DNA of 64,000 nucleotides from contig OZ035963.1 of NCBI GenBank assembly GCA_964034945.1, positions 124,001 through 188,000 of the forward strand, in the 5' to 3' direction. Positions 52,863-64,000 of this stretch are shown here, one piece after another (the stretch's first letter is position 1; each line of letters opens with the position of its first letter). The notes beneath the pieces were generated by a model. The model saw only the letters and a program-made list of their open reading frames with translations, was not told the origin of the DNA and did no database searches. The position numbers and the translations under genes were made by a program. This DNA is from Chrysopilus asiliformis (taxonomy: Eukaryota > Arthropoda > Insecta > Diptera > Rhagionidae).

Positions 52863-54659
52863 TCAATGAGCAACATATGAGAATAATGCAACCAAGAAGC
52901 CAGTTTAAGGATCGTTGTTGTACGAATCCGTATAAGAAATTCAGAAGTGGGATATAATACTCTTTGTTATCTTTGGGGACAAAACCGATGGCTATCGAAT
53001 GCATAAAAATGAAAAATACATTCCGCTTTTATATTTTTATGTTTATTTACCACAAATGTATTGTTTAGAGATAAATTTTTTTATTCAGACACGATAAAAA
53101 TATCCAAAGATTATTTCTTTATTCTGTGTTGTCACTGATAGAAATATAAATAAGAAATGGGGTAAAATCAAAACTCGTCGGATATTTTTGGATAAAAGAG
53201 AATAAAATCTCATCCTTTTGTTAAAATTTATATGATTTTGTTTATTTGTATTCAATGGAAATCTTAGGGGAAATTGCTTTAGCTTCAATCGGAATTGCGA
53301 TGTTTAAAATCAGTACACAACGTTTTAATGTAAATATTGTAAATCCATTTGTTTAATTAAAGTGTAACCCCGAAAAATTTTACGAAATTTGTGTAATTAC
53401 TAATAAATGGTTGCATTAAATGTTATTATGCAAGTCATTTTCAGCCAAATACTTCATATTCACATATTCTTCATAACTTGATGATGGAAAATTAATATTG
53501 ATTATCATTTCCAAACTACCCTACATTCATCGTCCCAATATTCCATTTTCCCATCAAATTTGAAACGTTATTGATAAAAAAAATTCAAGTTCAACATAAA
53601 ATAATATTGCAATCGAGTTGAGTTGATAAAAAAACTGAATGGAAATGACACAATGATTTAATGTCTATTGCATGTCTGTAATTCCTTCATAAATACATAA
53701 ATATTTAATAATTTAACCGTCAAAGTATGAAACATATTTGGTTATGAAGTAACCAACGAAGATAGAATTTTCCATTTTTCGAAATATACAGGGTAGAGTA
53801 AAAGCTTTTCATTATCACAACATTTTTTTGATTGGAGACCAACGTTCGTGATAAAAACTTGGACAATTTGATATCAAATGGAATTTTCTTTTGAATGACT
53901 GTACAAATGACAAAATAAATAAACAAATGAAATAATTGAATTGACAAATGATAAATGGAAGAAATCAAATGCAACTATGATAGTTGACATACGAAATTGA
54001 GAAATTTAAGTCACAACGGACCCGAATTATTCCCTCCGGGCAAATAGCAAATATTTTTGTTTATGCTTCACTCATGATTTACGAACGATCATCGATTTTT
54101 TCAAATCACAGCGAAAGTACACAAAATTCCGTCATTCGAGAAAAGTGATAGGGAGAATTTTCACTTACGGGAAAGTGAGTGGAAAATAGATTGGGAAATC
54201 TATACTAGGTTCTTATTTCTATCAAATATTTGTCAATCATTCCGCTGTCTTGCTTACTATCTATGCTAATTTTAGCATCGCGTTTTTTTCTACCAACCGC
54301 GCAGTTCCAAGTCCATTGCACCGAATGAGACTAAGATTGATTAGTTCGAAAGATGACACTTCCAGACATCGAGGAGTGGACTTCTTCTCGCAGTTTTTTC
54401 GGGAAAGTCTCATTTTTACTACATTTACGCTTTTTTGGCACGTGTGAAAACAGAATGCTCATTTGGGATCAACGGCTTTAAAACAAATAAAAAAATATTT
54501 TTTGCTTATTTTTGAAAACGAAAGCAAAAAATAAAAAATAAATCTAGCCTGAACACCTCTTAACTTTTCAACTGTCGGGATACGTACTTAAACTTGCTAC
54601 AACCGTAAATTTAAGAACATTTTTTAGAGGTCCGAAATTTTGAAGACTTTTTTAAGAGA

Positions 54660-55152
54660 TAAAGGAGCCGCTCCATTGCCATGACTTTTTCCCATGACAA
54701 AAAAATGAGACACATTTATGTGAAGATACCTTGGCGAGAAAGGGAGATAAGAATCAACTGCAAAAATTTGTCGGCAAATGCAAAAATAATTTCCCCTCTT
54801 TTGTTATGGCGATTTTATGGCGATGTTATGGCGATTTCTACTACAATCACATTTGTCCCTGTAAGTGAATAGTAAGCACGGACACCTTGAAACTGTTATT
54901 ATAGCGTGATGTCATTTTAAAAGCTTTTTCTCCTTCGCATGCATAGTCAAAAGCTTTGTTACCATGCCAATTTGAACATTATATTCATAGCATAAGGTTT
55001 GCTATGATTGCTATAAAGTTGTTAAACTGGAAGGGAAAACGTTTACCTTGTATTCAGTCATTCCTTTTTAGATCTACATAAGTCTATCTTGCTCTAGTTT
55101 CCTGCATTTTTTTGTCATGGGAAAAAGTCATGGCAATGGAGCGGCTCCTTAA
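54660..55152. mobile_element. Harbinger/Tourist-type MITE with 45-bp perfect inverted ends
   Basis: The element 54663-55149 (487 bp) has terminal inverted repeats of 45 bp without a mismatch (54663-54707 and 55105-55149), starting AGGAGCCGCTCCATTGCCAT. It is flanked by TAA on both sides (54660-54662, 55150-55152), the three-base duplication typical of PIF/Harbinger elements. The interior has three tandem TTATGGCGAT units at about 54803-54837 and no transposase. Perfect ends suggest recent movement. Confidence 0.85.
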
Positions 55153-58100
55153 ATGTTCACAAGCAATTTACAAAAATTAGGGTGATAGGGGGGGGGGGAG
55201 CGGGGAGACGCATTTCAATTATCTTTACGTGCTAATGACATCAAACTTTTTTGCATTTTGAAAGCTTTAAATTGGCGATTTTTCTGAACTTTCTCTGCCC
55301 AGCCAATTTTTATCATGTCTTTCGCGTTTGGTGGGTTCCACTTTACAAATTTTGCAATCCAGGTAAAATTAGAGTTACGGCAATGAAGCAGGCCCAATCC
55401 GATCCAAAGAAAAATTATCGCATGCTTTTGATAAAACCACTGTTTTGAAGTTCTTTTGGAAAAATTAAGAGAAAAATCCGTGTTTCAAATTTTTAATGAG
55501 ATCACTTAAAAATCGATGAATATTGACTAAAAAGCTCCCAAAAATGATAAACTGACCTAGAACCTGATAAAATTATGTTGAAATTGAAAAATTTTCCCAT
55601 AAATGACTAAGCGTGGGGCTACACAAGCAAACAGATTAATCTCCGAAAAATTGGGATAAATGTAAATAATGACTTATCGAGAGAAAAAACAAAAACGTAG
55701 CAAACAATTAGTCTTGTCTAGTGAAAATAATCATTGACTGTATTTCAGAGTGATGGAGAGAGACTGCGCCGAATTCGTTAGCAGCAAAACATGTTGCGAA
55801 TAGATAAGGTAATGTTGCGCAACATTAATCAGCTGATGACGCGATAGTAAGCAGAAGGCGCCACTTGAAGGCAATATGGGGATGGAGTCGCCCGCAAAAC
55901 ACCCCTCAACACTTTTATGTTTGAAAAATAATTGTGGAAACCTGTAGAATAGCAGCAATTTGTTGCTGTTGCTGCCTTATGTTTATGTTGTGCTGCTGCT
56001 GGTGGTGCTGTTTGATACCGCTGTTCTGATTGAAACAATATTCGAATCTTCTAGGTGCAGAAAGCTTTCAACAGTCTGGTGTTCCATCAGTTGATCGGAA
56101 GCGGTTGACAAAATTAGACGTGAAAAACACTTCGCTCCACAGCAGCTATCGAAACGAGTTTCTAAAGGGAAAAAGCGAATTTCCTTCCGGGAAAGCAACA
56201 TCTGAGAACCGTTACAGAATCCACAGCACACCTGTTGGAGATATATATTTTTTCGATTGGGCTTATTTTTGTTGCTGTTTCGTGGTTACTATACAAATTT
56301 GTTTGATTTAAGGGCGCGAAACTTGTACGAAATTTGAGATTTTTATGGGGTGGTAGAAGATTTCACCCCCAGCTCAGAAGGAAAATTCTTTTTTGATTGC
56401 CTAGCGTAAAAACGTGAAACGACGATAGAAGTGAGTGAATTAGAAAAAAAAACGGTGAAGGGAAAATCTTTTACCGAATTTGATAAGAAATTATATTTTG
56501 TGTACAAGAAAAGTGAATTTGTTTTGGTTTTTCATAATCAAATTTACCGTGAAAAGCAATTTTTGTTTGTTTTGATGGAAACACGATGAAAGTGTATAGA
56601 CTTTAAAAATATGCAAAAAGTTTTACATTGAATTTTCACGGCAGAATTATAGAATTTTCCACAGTGCTCTCTTCTGACAATAAATTTGTTTTCATAGATT
56701 TTTATGATTTGATCGAATTGAGGTCATTCACCAGGTGGAAATTGAAAAAACATCTTAAATAGTTTTTTATGGGAGCTTTGTGTGACTTTTCCGAATTTTT
56801 GTGAAACGTAAAAATTTTCGTGTGAACGCCCACAGAGACGGGTCTCATGATTGGCGTCCGAACAAACTGCATACGGAAGCTTTTCAATTTTTTTTTGGAG
56901 ATGAGCCGTCGTCATCTATACATCGAGATCCATAACTAGGGCACTTTGAACAGACAGCTGACCTAGTTTTCCGTAAATTCTATTCCAGGTGCAACAAACT
57001 CTTTTTCCAGGATATATTCATGCGTTCAACAGGCAGTTGGTAGTAGCAGGTGCTATTCCTAGACAACTCGAAAAGCGAAGAGCACTCTCAACAATTTATG
57101 CTCATTCAGACAGAAGGGGAGCAGAATAACATTAGCTTTAGCTACTTTTATGCTTTATGTTGTGTTGAGAAAAAAATTCTGCAGGTTCTTTGTCAAGAGC
57201 TGAACTATTTTTTCTGAGTTGTTTTCCAGAGCATGAAATATGATCGGTTTTTAAAAACGTAAGTCTTCAAGTGAAATGGAAAATGGATTGGTGATGTAGC
57301 GTCGAGGTTGTTTTGAATGTGGGATCGGCAATTTCCTGGATTTAAAATGTTTGCCTGATGGTTGGAAAAGTGCACCACTAAAGATCCCGACGATAGCAAG
57401 GATTTCAATCATGGCCATTTGGGTATACATATATGGGTGGCTCAGTGGGTGTGGTTGGTGGAAAAACAGTTTGGGGTCGAAGAAATTGAAAAAAAACTTT
57501 GCTGTTCTAAAAATCACAGTATATTTATTTTGAATTTTTAAAGATTGATGATGAAGGGTTTTTTTGTAGTCATTTTATCAAGCGAAGAAAATTTTAAAAA
57601 AATCAGTCAAAAAGATTCAATTTATTAAATTTTTCGCATTTTTTATCAAAGTCTCTCTGCAAGAGTTTTGGATAGCAATAATACTTGACTGATTCTTAAA
57701 GTTTTAGTACTTGTTTTCAAAATAATCCTTATAAAAATAAATACTTAAAAAATGGGTGTATCTATCCAGCGAAAATTTAAAGTTTAGCCATGTAAAATGT
57801 GGAGGGGTAGGAAGAAGATTGGCGGGGCAGAGGAAAGATTTTTCTCTTTGTTTTGGTGTCATTCTCGCCACCAGAATCATATATTTTCACATAAAAATGC
57901 TCGGTGGCTGGGATTTCTTGTTAAAAACATTAAACAAAAGTTTCTCGGAGCCGTTTCAGAGGTCGAACAATTTTTTTTTTGAAAAATTGTCCTAAAAGTT
58001 TTAAGCCCAATCGGTCGAATGGTTTCCGAGCATTTCGTTGTCGGTATGTTTGTCATATTTTATCTGAATTACTTTTGGTTAAATTAATTTTGACAAGCCC

Positions 58101-61100
58101 TCATATAAAATCAATTTCACAAGGACTGAACGTCAGTGGCATAACTAGGGCTAGGGATTCATACGGCCGTAGTGTGGGAAAGTGTGGTTTTTTTCTTTCC
58201 GAAGTTGTTGAAATTTCGGTCGTCAGAAATGTGAAAATTTGCTTCTTTCGCGGGAGATTCAAAATTCGCCGGGTCTTGCAACCATCAATTTACGCGGAAA
58301 AGATTATTATGAAGATTTCAAATACAATTTTTTTAAATTCCTAATCAAAAAATTGAATAATTTCGTTGTTTTCACTACGCGTTCATTGAAACAGAAACGT
58401 TTCTCTAGCGTGAGTTTATTAAATCTCAAAATTTTGCCTATGTCAATTTTCCCCATCTCATTTGAATGGAATTCAGAAGAATGCAAAATTCTCACAAAAT
58501 TTTATTGTTGGACCTATTTAGAAAATTCTTTCACAAAAATTCTAAAGCTATTGACACAGGTGACAAAAAAATGTACCCAAATACGAAAGAATTAACAAAA
58601 AAAAAGATGTCAACGAATGACACCATTAGAGATATTCGTCAACATGAATAATGGATAAGAAGAAAAAAGTCTGAGAAAAAGCTTAATTTTCTTCCCAGCC
58701 GGTGTGGCTGTCGTGGTGGAAAATGAACCGACAAGATGTTAAGTAAAAGTGTAAATAATAAAATTTTTATAGACCTTTTTTTTTGGGGAAGGAATCTTAA
58801 AGAATTTTTTGAGGTTTATTTAATTTGTAAATGTCAATGAATCGAAAAAAGTTTAGATTGTCACGTGGATCTAAGGTTGTTTGGCAAATCGAATTTTCAC
58901 ATTCTTTCATTAATTGGAATCGAGGTGTATCTGAAATTCAAGGGAAATTAATTTACCGTGAAAATACCTATTGAGGTTATAAAAAAAATACTTCATGTAA
59001 GCAACACATGACTTTCCTCTGCAATATTTTAAGTTTCGGAAAAAAATATTTGAAAAATAACATTTTTTTCAAATATCTCAAGACCCGTTAGAGATACGTA
59101 AAAACCGTTAAAGCAAAAAATATAAGCAATTTTATTTCCTTTAAATTCATATGCATTTTTTTTTTCAAAGACGCATAGTTTTCGAAAAAATTTCAAAAAA
59201 ATTGTTTTTACAAAAATGTATGGGAGATACTCGTTATAGCTAACGTTACTTTTCCAAAAGTTGATAGAAAACTACGCTTTTGGAAAAACTCATGCACAAA
59301 CAATTTCAAGTTGCTAGCTCATCGCGTTCTCGAGTTATTTAAGATACGTACAACGGACAGACCGACAGATTTTGTAATTGATCAGAAAATTTCTGTATGT
59401 CCCCTTTGTCGAGTTGGTCACCGTAATAAATACAATAATTTCTTTTTATTGCTTGTCATAAGCCTACTAACTTTTCTTTTTCGTTTATGGTACGTATCTG
59501 CTACTAAATGTGAATGTTATTTAGTGGGAGATACGTGCCAGATACCAAATATATTGGGAGGGAACTAAAACAGTTGAACTTTAATTTGTCTTTTAGGTTA
59601 CATGATGGACTATTCATGAAATTACAGTTCCATTTCCCTATGTGAGAGTGAATGAGAAGCATTGTTTGCTTCTCTATTTCTCTTACTACTATCTCGAGAC
59701 AAAACGACTCCCGATCGCGTGTGATTCACTTCTAGCTGGTGCAAAGTCGAATTTTTGTACTCAAACTACTTGGTTTTTTCTATATTTTGATAAAAATGTG
59801 TGAATTTTCAAGTGAGAAAATAAGTCTACCTCGAAAAACAGTTTTCTGAGGAATTCCCAGAAAAATCCCCACACAATTAATTTCAAACAAAACAAAATAT
59901 TTTAAACTGCATATCACGTTATGCTTTTTAATATCCATTAATCCCATTAATGATAATAGAAGACTTAATTAGAATTACGTGTCCCTTCCGACAGTTCAAC
60001 AGTAATTTTATCAATTTTTTAATCAGTTTGTCACTCAGTCAACAAATAAATATTTTATCTCCATTTGATATTTTTTTTCAATTCTGTTCAAACTTCTTTC
60101 ATTAAATCCAGTTAAAAATTAATAAATAGTCGTATTTTTGGAAAAACAAAATACCTGTTGGTTTTTATGGCAATTTAATCAATAAACAGTTCATAGGTTG
60201 ATATCGCAATTGAATTTATGTGAGATTAAAGAAAACATTCAGACATAAGCGCCATGCTCCCCTTTTTTGGTTCCAAAATCAAACTTGAACAGCGGAAAAC
60301 TGATGGGAATATGCCCGGTGCTCTGATGTTTTATTTATCACCTGAATTGGTGCCCAATCAAATGGATTAAATCGTTAAAAATTGCTAAAACTAATTGCGA
60401 GCAACCACAGTACGAGGGCATCTTACGATCACAAAAATAAAATCCAAATAAATCGAATTATTTGGCAATAGGTTGAAAATTGATAAAATTTCGGTTTATC
60501 AGTTTGTTGGTAGGCCAGGCTACACATGGACGCACACAACTTAAAAAAAATTCCCATTTTTAGGATTTGATTCTTTTTCTCGTCGTTTTTGGCTGATTTT
60601 TCGTAAAGTTGATTGATTAAACGTTTTGAGGGAAAGTGATTGGTTCTTGTGTAAAAAAAAAGGAAAAGTTTTGGTTCAAGGTCGAAGTCTTATTAAATTT
60701 ATCTCATTTTCCAGTTGTAACAATGTCAAGGTTTTCAGAAACTCTTTTGGCATCCTGATTTTTTTTTTTTGAAACTTCGGAAATCATTTAAGATATGTTC
60801 CGTGTACGCGTGCGACGCATTTTTATCTAGAAAATTTAGAATAAACATATTATTCGAAGATTACAGGTAGAGACAGGGATGGCGTATTTTTAATAACTCT
60901 ACACATTTCGAAAATCGAGGTCGCACGGTCAAAAGATTTTAAAATTCACTGGTCTGGACTAATGGCCAATAGTGTAACGACAAATTTTTGAATTAGAATC
61001 TGCTTGACTCCTTTATATTTTTAGTGAAATATTCTTTTAATATTCTGAGTTTCAACCCAACAGTTGAACCCATAAAATTACACACCTGACAATCATGTTT

Positions 61101-61996
61101 GGAATCATTAAATGTCAATAAAAATGTCTATATTTTGATATCCTTTTCTATGAATTTAACAAAAAAAGTTATGGCTGTCCATAAAAATATGCCCTGAAAA
61201 ATTTCCCAAAGTCTTTAAATCTGCATAAAGAAGCCGGACTTTACAAACAACGAAAATACCATTAAAATTGTATACAGAACTGGTAAATTCCCCTGCGAAG
61301 GCCGGACCCAATCCCTTACGTGACTTCAAAAACACATTAAATACGAAAGGCTGATATACACTTTGTGAGTTTTTTTTACTAAAATCAAAATAAACCAGAA
61401 TAGTGTGGTGAGAGGTTAAAGTCAACGACCAGATAAAAACATTTTCATTGATAAAATGTGGTGATATTTTGACCGGAGGTGATTGTGATGAGATTAATTT
61501 ATAATTAATTTTTAAATTTAATTGTGAAATAATCAGATAGACTGTATTTAGCGACTTCTTTTTAGCGTCGGTATTTACAGATTTCCAGAAAAGATTTTAT
61601 CATACATAGTTGGTTCGAAATCCACAAAAGTGTTGAACTCATTGGATTGGAGGAAAATATTCATCATTTTCTTATGATAAAATCCGATAAAACGATAAAA
61701 TAACGATAAAACGATAAAAAAAATTTATCGATCATAACGAACAATTTATAAAACCACCGTAAAATCGAAGTTTTTAATGAACAAAAGCTGAATTCCAACA
61801 TTTGTAAGGTTCGTTTTTGATGAAATCCATCACAAATATCGCAGTAGCGTAACCTTTTTTTCACTTCCTGGAACTTTTTATTGCAGTTTCCCTAATAAGG
61901 AAGGGGGAAAGGTCAGCGGTAGTGTGACAGCAACACTAAACTCTGTACAAAAAATTGAAAAAAATGTGACGAGGGGATGAGGATCCTAAAATTAAC

Positions 61997-62020
61997 GGGA
62001 CGTATTTATGGAGAGCCCCT
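61997..62020. repeat. End of a GGGGCT-CCATAAATACGT repeat
   Basis: On the minus strand this reads GGGGCTCTCCATAAATACGT, the same family as the ends of the element at 20420-21297 and similar stretches near 11619-11666 and 36272-36330. A matching opposite end was not found nearby. Confidence 0.45.
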
Positions 62021-62503
62021 AAATTTTCTTTCGACTTTACCAAAATTTTAAGGACCCTTTTGGGGCTATGAAATTTCATTTTCAGGAAACTAAGATTTAA
62101 TTTGGGCTGTCTGTCTTTCCATTGGAGTAAAAGGATTAAAAGTTTAACTTTTCAAAGCTTTTAGAAAACCGATGTCTAATAAATGCTTTTAAGCAATTTT
62201 AAAGTCAATTATGAATCTTTAAAAGGGGAAACAAATTTCCAACAATTAACACTAGGATGACCTGACTGTCTGTCATGAGGCAAAAGTTTTTCAATTAAAA
62301 CTTCTTTGTTTGAGTCAATCTTGTGAGATATATGCAATCATCACAGGATATTTTGTTAAAGACAACGCATGTTTACATCCGATATATTATTAAATTTTCT
62401 AGCATCTGCGCTCGCAGCATCAGCTTAAGATATTTTCCCTTCACATTAATGTTTCGAGTTTGTTTGAATATGAGATGAGAATTTCCTTACTTTCCCCGCT
62501 TTC

Positions 62504-63231
62504 TTGACTCCAGAGATTCTTTTGGGGAACAGTGCAGACACTTTTACAATCTACCAACCTCGTTCCACAATAGAACGGACGAGCAATAAACCCAGATTCG
62601 CTATACGCATCTCCACAACTCCACCACAACTTTCGTGCGGTGATAGTAAATTCCTTTTTCAAGTCTCATATGTGCTCATTTGTGGATCTTCTCGTCCAAT
62701 ATTTTCCTGCTGGATGGATGCTTTTAAAGAAAACTTCTATGTTAACTCACACCTCAAACTCAACCGTCAACTAACAATTCCAGCACATCTTCAGAAGCCC
62801 GCCGTCATCTTAATGTGTGCACTCAAAGGATTTATGTTCCTTGGTTTATTGCGACTGAAGTTCCTTCTGTTTGGATCCCTAGGGAATTCTTTTTAACGGG
62901 CGGAGAGCGATAGTGTGTGACAATGGAAATACATGGCAAGGTATCTTTTTAGTGGCCTCAATCTGACTTATCAACTGAGACTATGTGGCTTTTAGCCTGT
63001 AACGAAAAGCGCTTAAATCTATTTCGGTATTTTCTTTATTGCAATGCTTCTACATTTACAGCACTTTTCCCGACAGGTGACACGAATCTGAATCTAGCCC
63101 AACAAGTGTTTCGTACTACCGGCTTTTATCTCTCCAAATCCTTCGTGTTAAAACGCAATTTCAACGTTTGTAAAACAAAAACGTTTCTCCGCCTGCCACC
63201 CCTCGCCAAACAATCAAAATCGCATGAGTAG
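62504..63231 (+). pseudogene. Coding-like island of unknown origin
   Basis: Composition is visibly less AT-rich than the surroundings. The plus-strand frame 62504-62896 (130 codons) overlaps a second open frame ending at about 62909 that contains VPWFIATEVPSVWIPREFF, and a third frame runs 62983-63231. The switching of plausible protein between frames suggests an inactivated gene with frameshifts. I do not recognise the family and see no transposase, reverse transcriptase or other catalytic motif. It may be chance open frames in GC-richer DNA. Confidence 0.25.
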
Positions 63232-64000
63232 GCACGAAAAATGTTCATTTCTTCCAAAAGGTTTTCCCAGAATGGTGATGGGAAATTGAAAATGCCGACT
63301 CTCTTTAGACGGCACAAGTAATACAAGATAAAAGCGGAAAATAATTAATCAATCAGTTGTGGCCCCAGAGCCATTAATCGATAAGGACTAAAATCAATTC
63401 TTCTATCTCCAGCCAAAACAAATCGGATGGCATAAAATCCAAATCGAATTCATTCATTCAATATATTGGGTTGTATCGAAATCCTGGGGATGGGGTGATT
63501 CATGAGGTCAACACGAAAAATTCATGAATGAATCGTCCCGTCTATCGAATTCAGGAAAATACTCCTAAATTTTCGTGACTTTACGTTTTCCGTCACGTCA
63601 CCGTTGATTAAAGTTTAGGATCTCAATTTATTTTCACCACCCCGAGAAACTTGTGTTCTTTTCGCGCACACTTCACCATCTCGCATTGTAAGGTGGTTTA
63701 GAAAACTCGATAAAAAGGCCTACTTGTCTAATTAACTGGAAACTCATATATCGATTTGAAATTGTAATCAATGGCGGTCATTACATCACATTGAAACTTA
63801 TTACGCTTAAATGGGGCAATTATTTCTGTAGATTTTTGTAGAAATTTGTAATATCGTAGTCGAAGAGGATTTCCGATCTGATGCGTAACTAATTTCGTGG
63901 CGTTAATTGATGGGTAAATATCGAATACAGGACATGATTTCATTATTATGGGTTATTCATAAAACTCTGTGCGGGGCATCTTTCAATTCGGAGTAGTCGT

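Larger units (their letters stand above)
35254..64000 (-). other. Probable SMG1 intron longer than 28.7 kb, repeat-rich
   Basis: The exon beginning at 35253 has a standard acceptor (TTTTCAG), and protein order requires the kinase exons upstream on the minus strand, but I find none before the window ends. The stretch is AT-rich and packed with transposon-derived pieces listed separately. Areas where I see nothing definite include 35300-37900, 38100-46800 apart from short duplications, 53050-54600, 55200-61900 and 63300-64000. An independent nested gene cannot be excluded. Confidence 0.6.

Noticed and set aside
56550..56645. CCGTGAAAA and TTTTCACGG about 95 bp apart
   Set aside because: Only nine bases match and there is no target duplication; could be chance in AT-rich DNA.
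57251..57517. Minus-strand frame starting with a hydrophobic stretch, possible signal or membrane anchor
   Set aside because: No recognisable family and no convincing donor after the frame.

Overview
This is nuclear DNA from an AT-rich animal genome, most likely an insect and plausibly a dipteran. The evidence is spliced genes with short GT-AG introns next to introns of 13 kb or more, a tRNA-Ile(UAU) gene with an intron, many non-autonomous transposons, and a dispersed repeat carrying (GTCC/GTCT)n of the kind described from flies as mini-me. I cannot name the species.

Four protein genes are supported by recognisable family sequence. (1) 13266-13725, minus: first coding exon of a ZNRF1/2-type E3 ubiquitin ligase with an N-myristoylation start; its RING exons lie beyond the left edge. 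(2) 17194-20084, plus: complete five-exon TVP23 (FAM18) Golgi membrane protein. (3) 23866-27904, plus: complete five-exon TMF1 golgin, about 1009 residues. (4) 30441-35253, minus: last four coding exons of the nonsense-mediated-decay kinase SMG1, from the tail of the kinase domain to the FATC domain; the kinase core lies beyond the right edge. One tRNA-Ile(UAU) lies at 21830-21921, minus.

Layout: 1-13265 is probably ZNRF intron 1. 13726-17193 is the divergent spacer between ZNRF and TVP23 and holds a hAT-type MITE with a perfect 8-bp target duplication. TVP23 intron 1 holds the 3' end of a non-LTR retrotransposon. 20085-23865 holds a foldback element nested in a terminal-inverted-repeat element, then the tRNA. 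27905-30440 separates the convergent TMF1 and SMG1 ends and holds a small retroinsertion. 35254-64000 has no confident gene and looks like one SMG1 intron longer than 28.7 kb, with a piggyBac-type MITE, a Harbinger-type MITE, and two inverted copies of a GTCY-microsatellite repeat. Between those copies and just beyond copy 2 is a run of broken reading frames that may be an old picorna-like viral capsid insertion; this is tentative.

Functionally, TVP23 and TMF1 both serve Golgi trafficking, ZNRF proteins act at endosomal and lysosomal membranes, and SMG1 acts in mRNA surveillance. I see no sign that they form one coregulated system, and no clearly undescribed system. The most unusual items are the inverted-repeat-bracketed relic inside the SMG1 intron and a short upstream frame that ends three bases before the TMF1 start.
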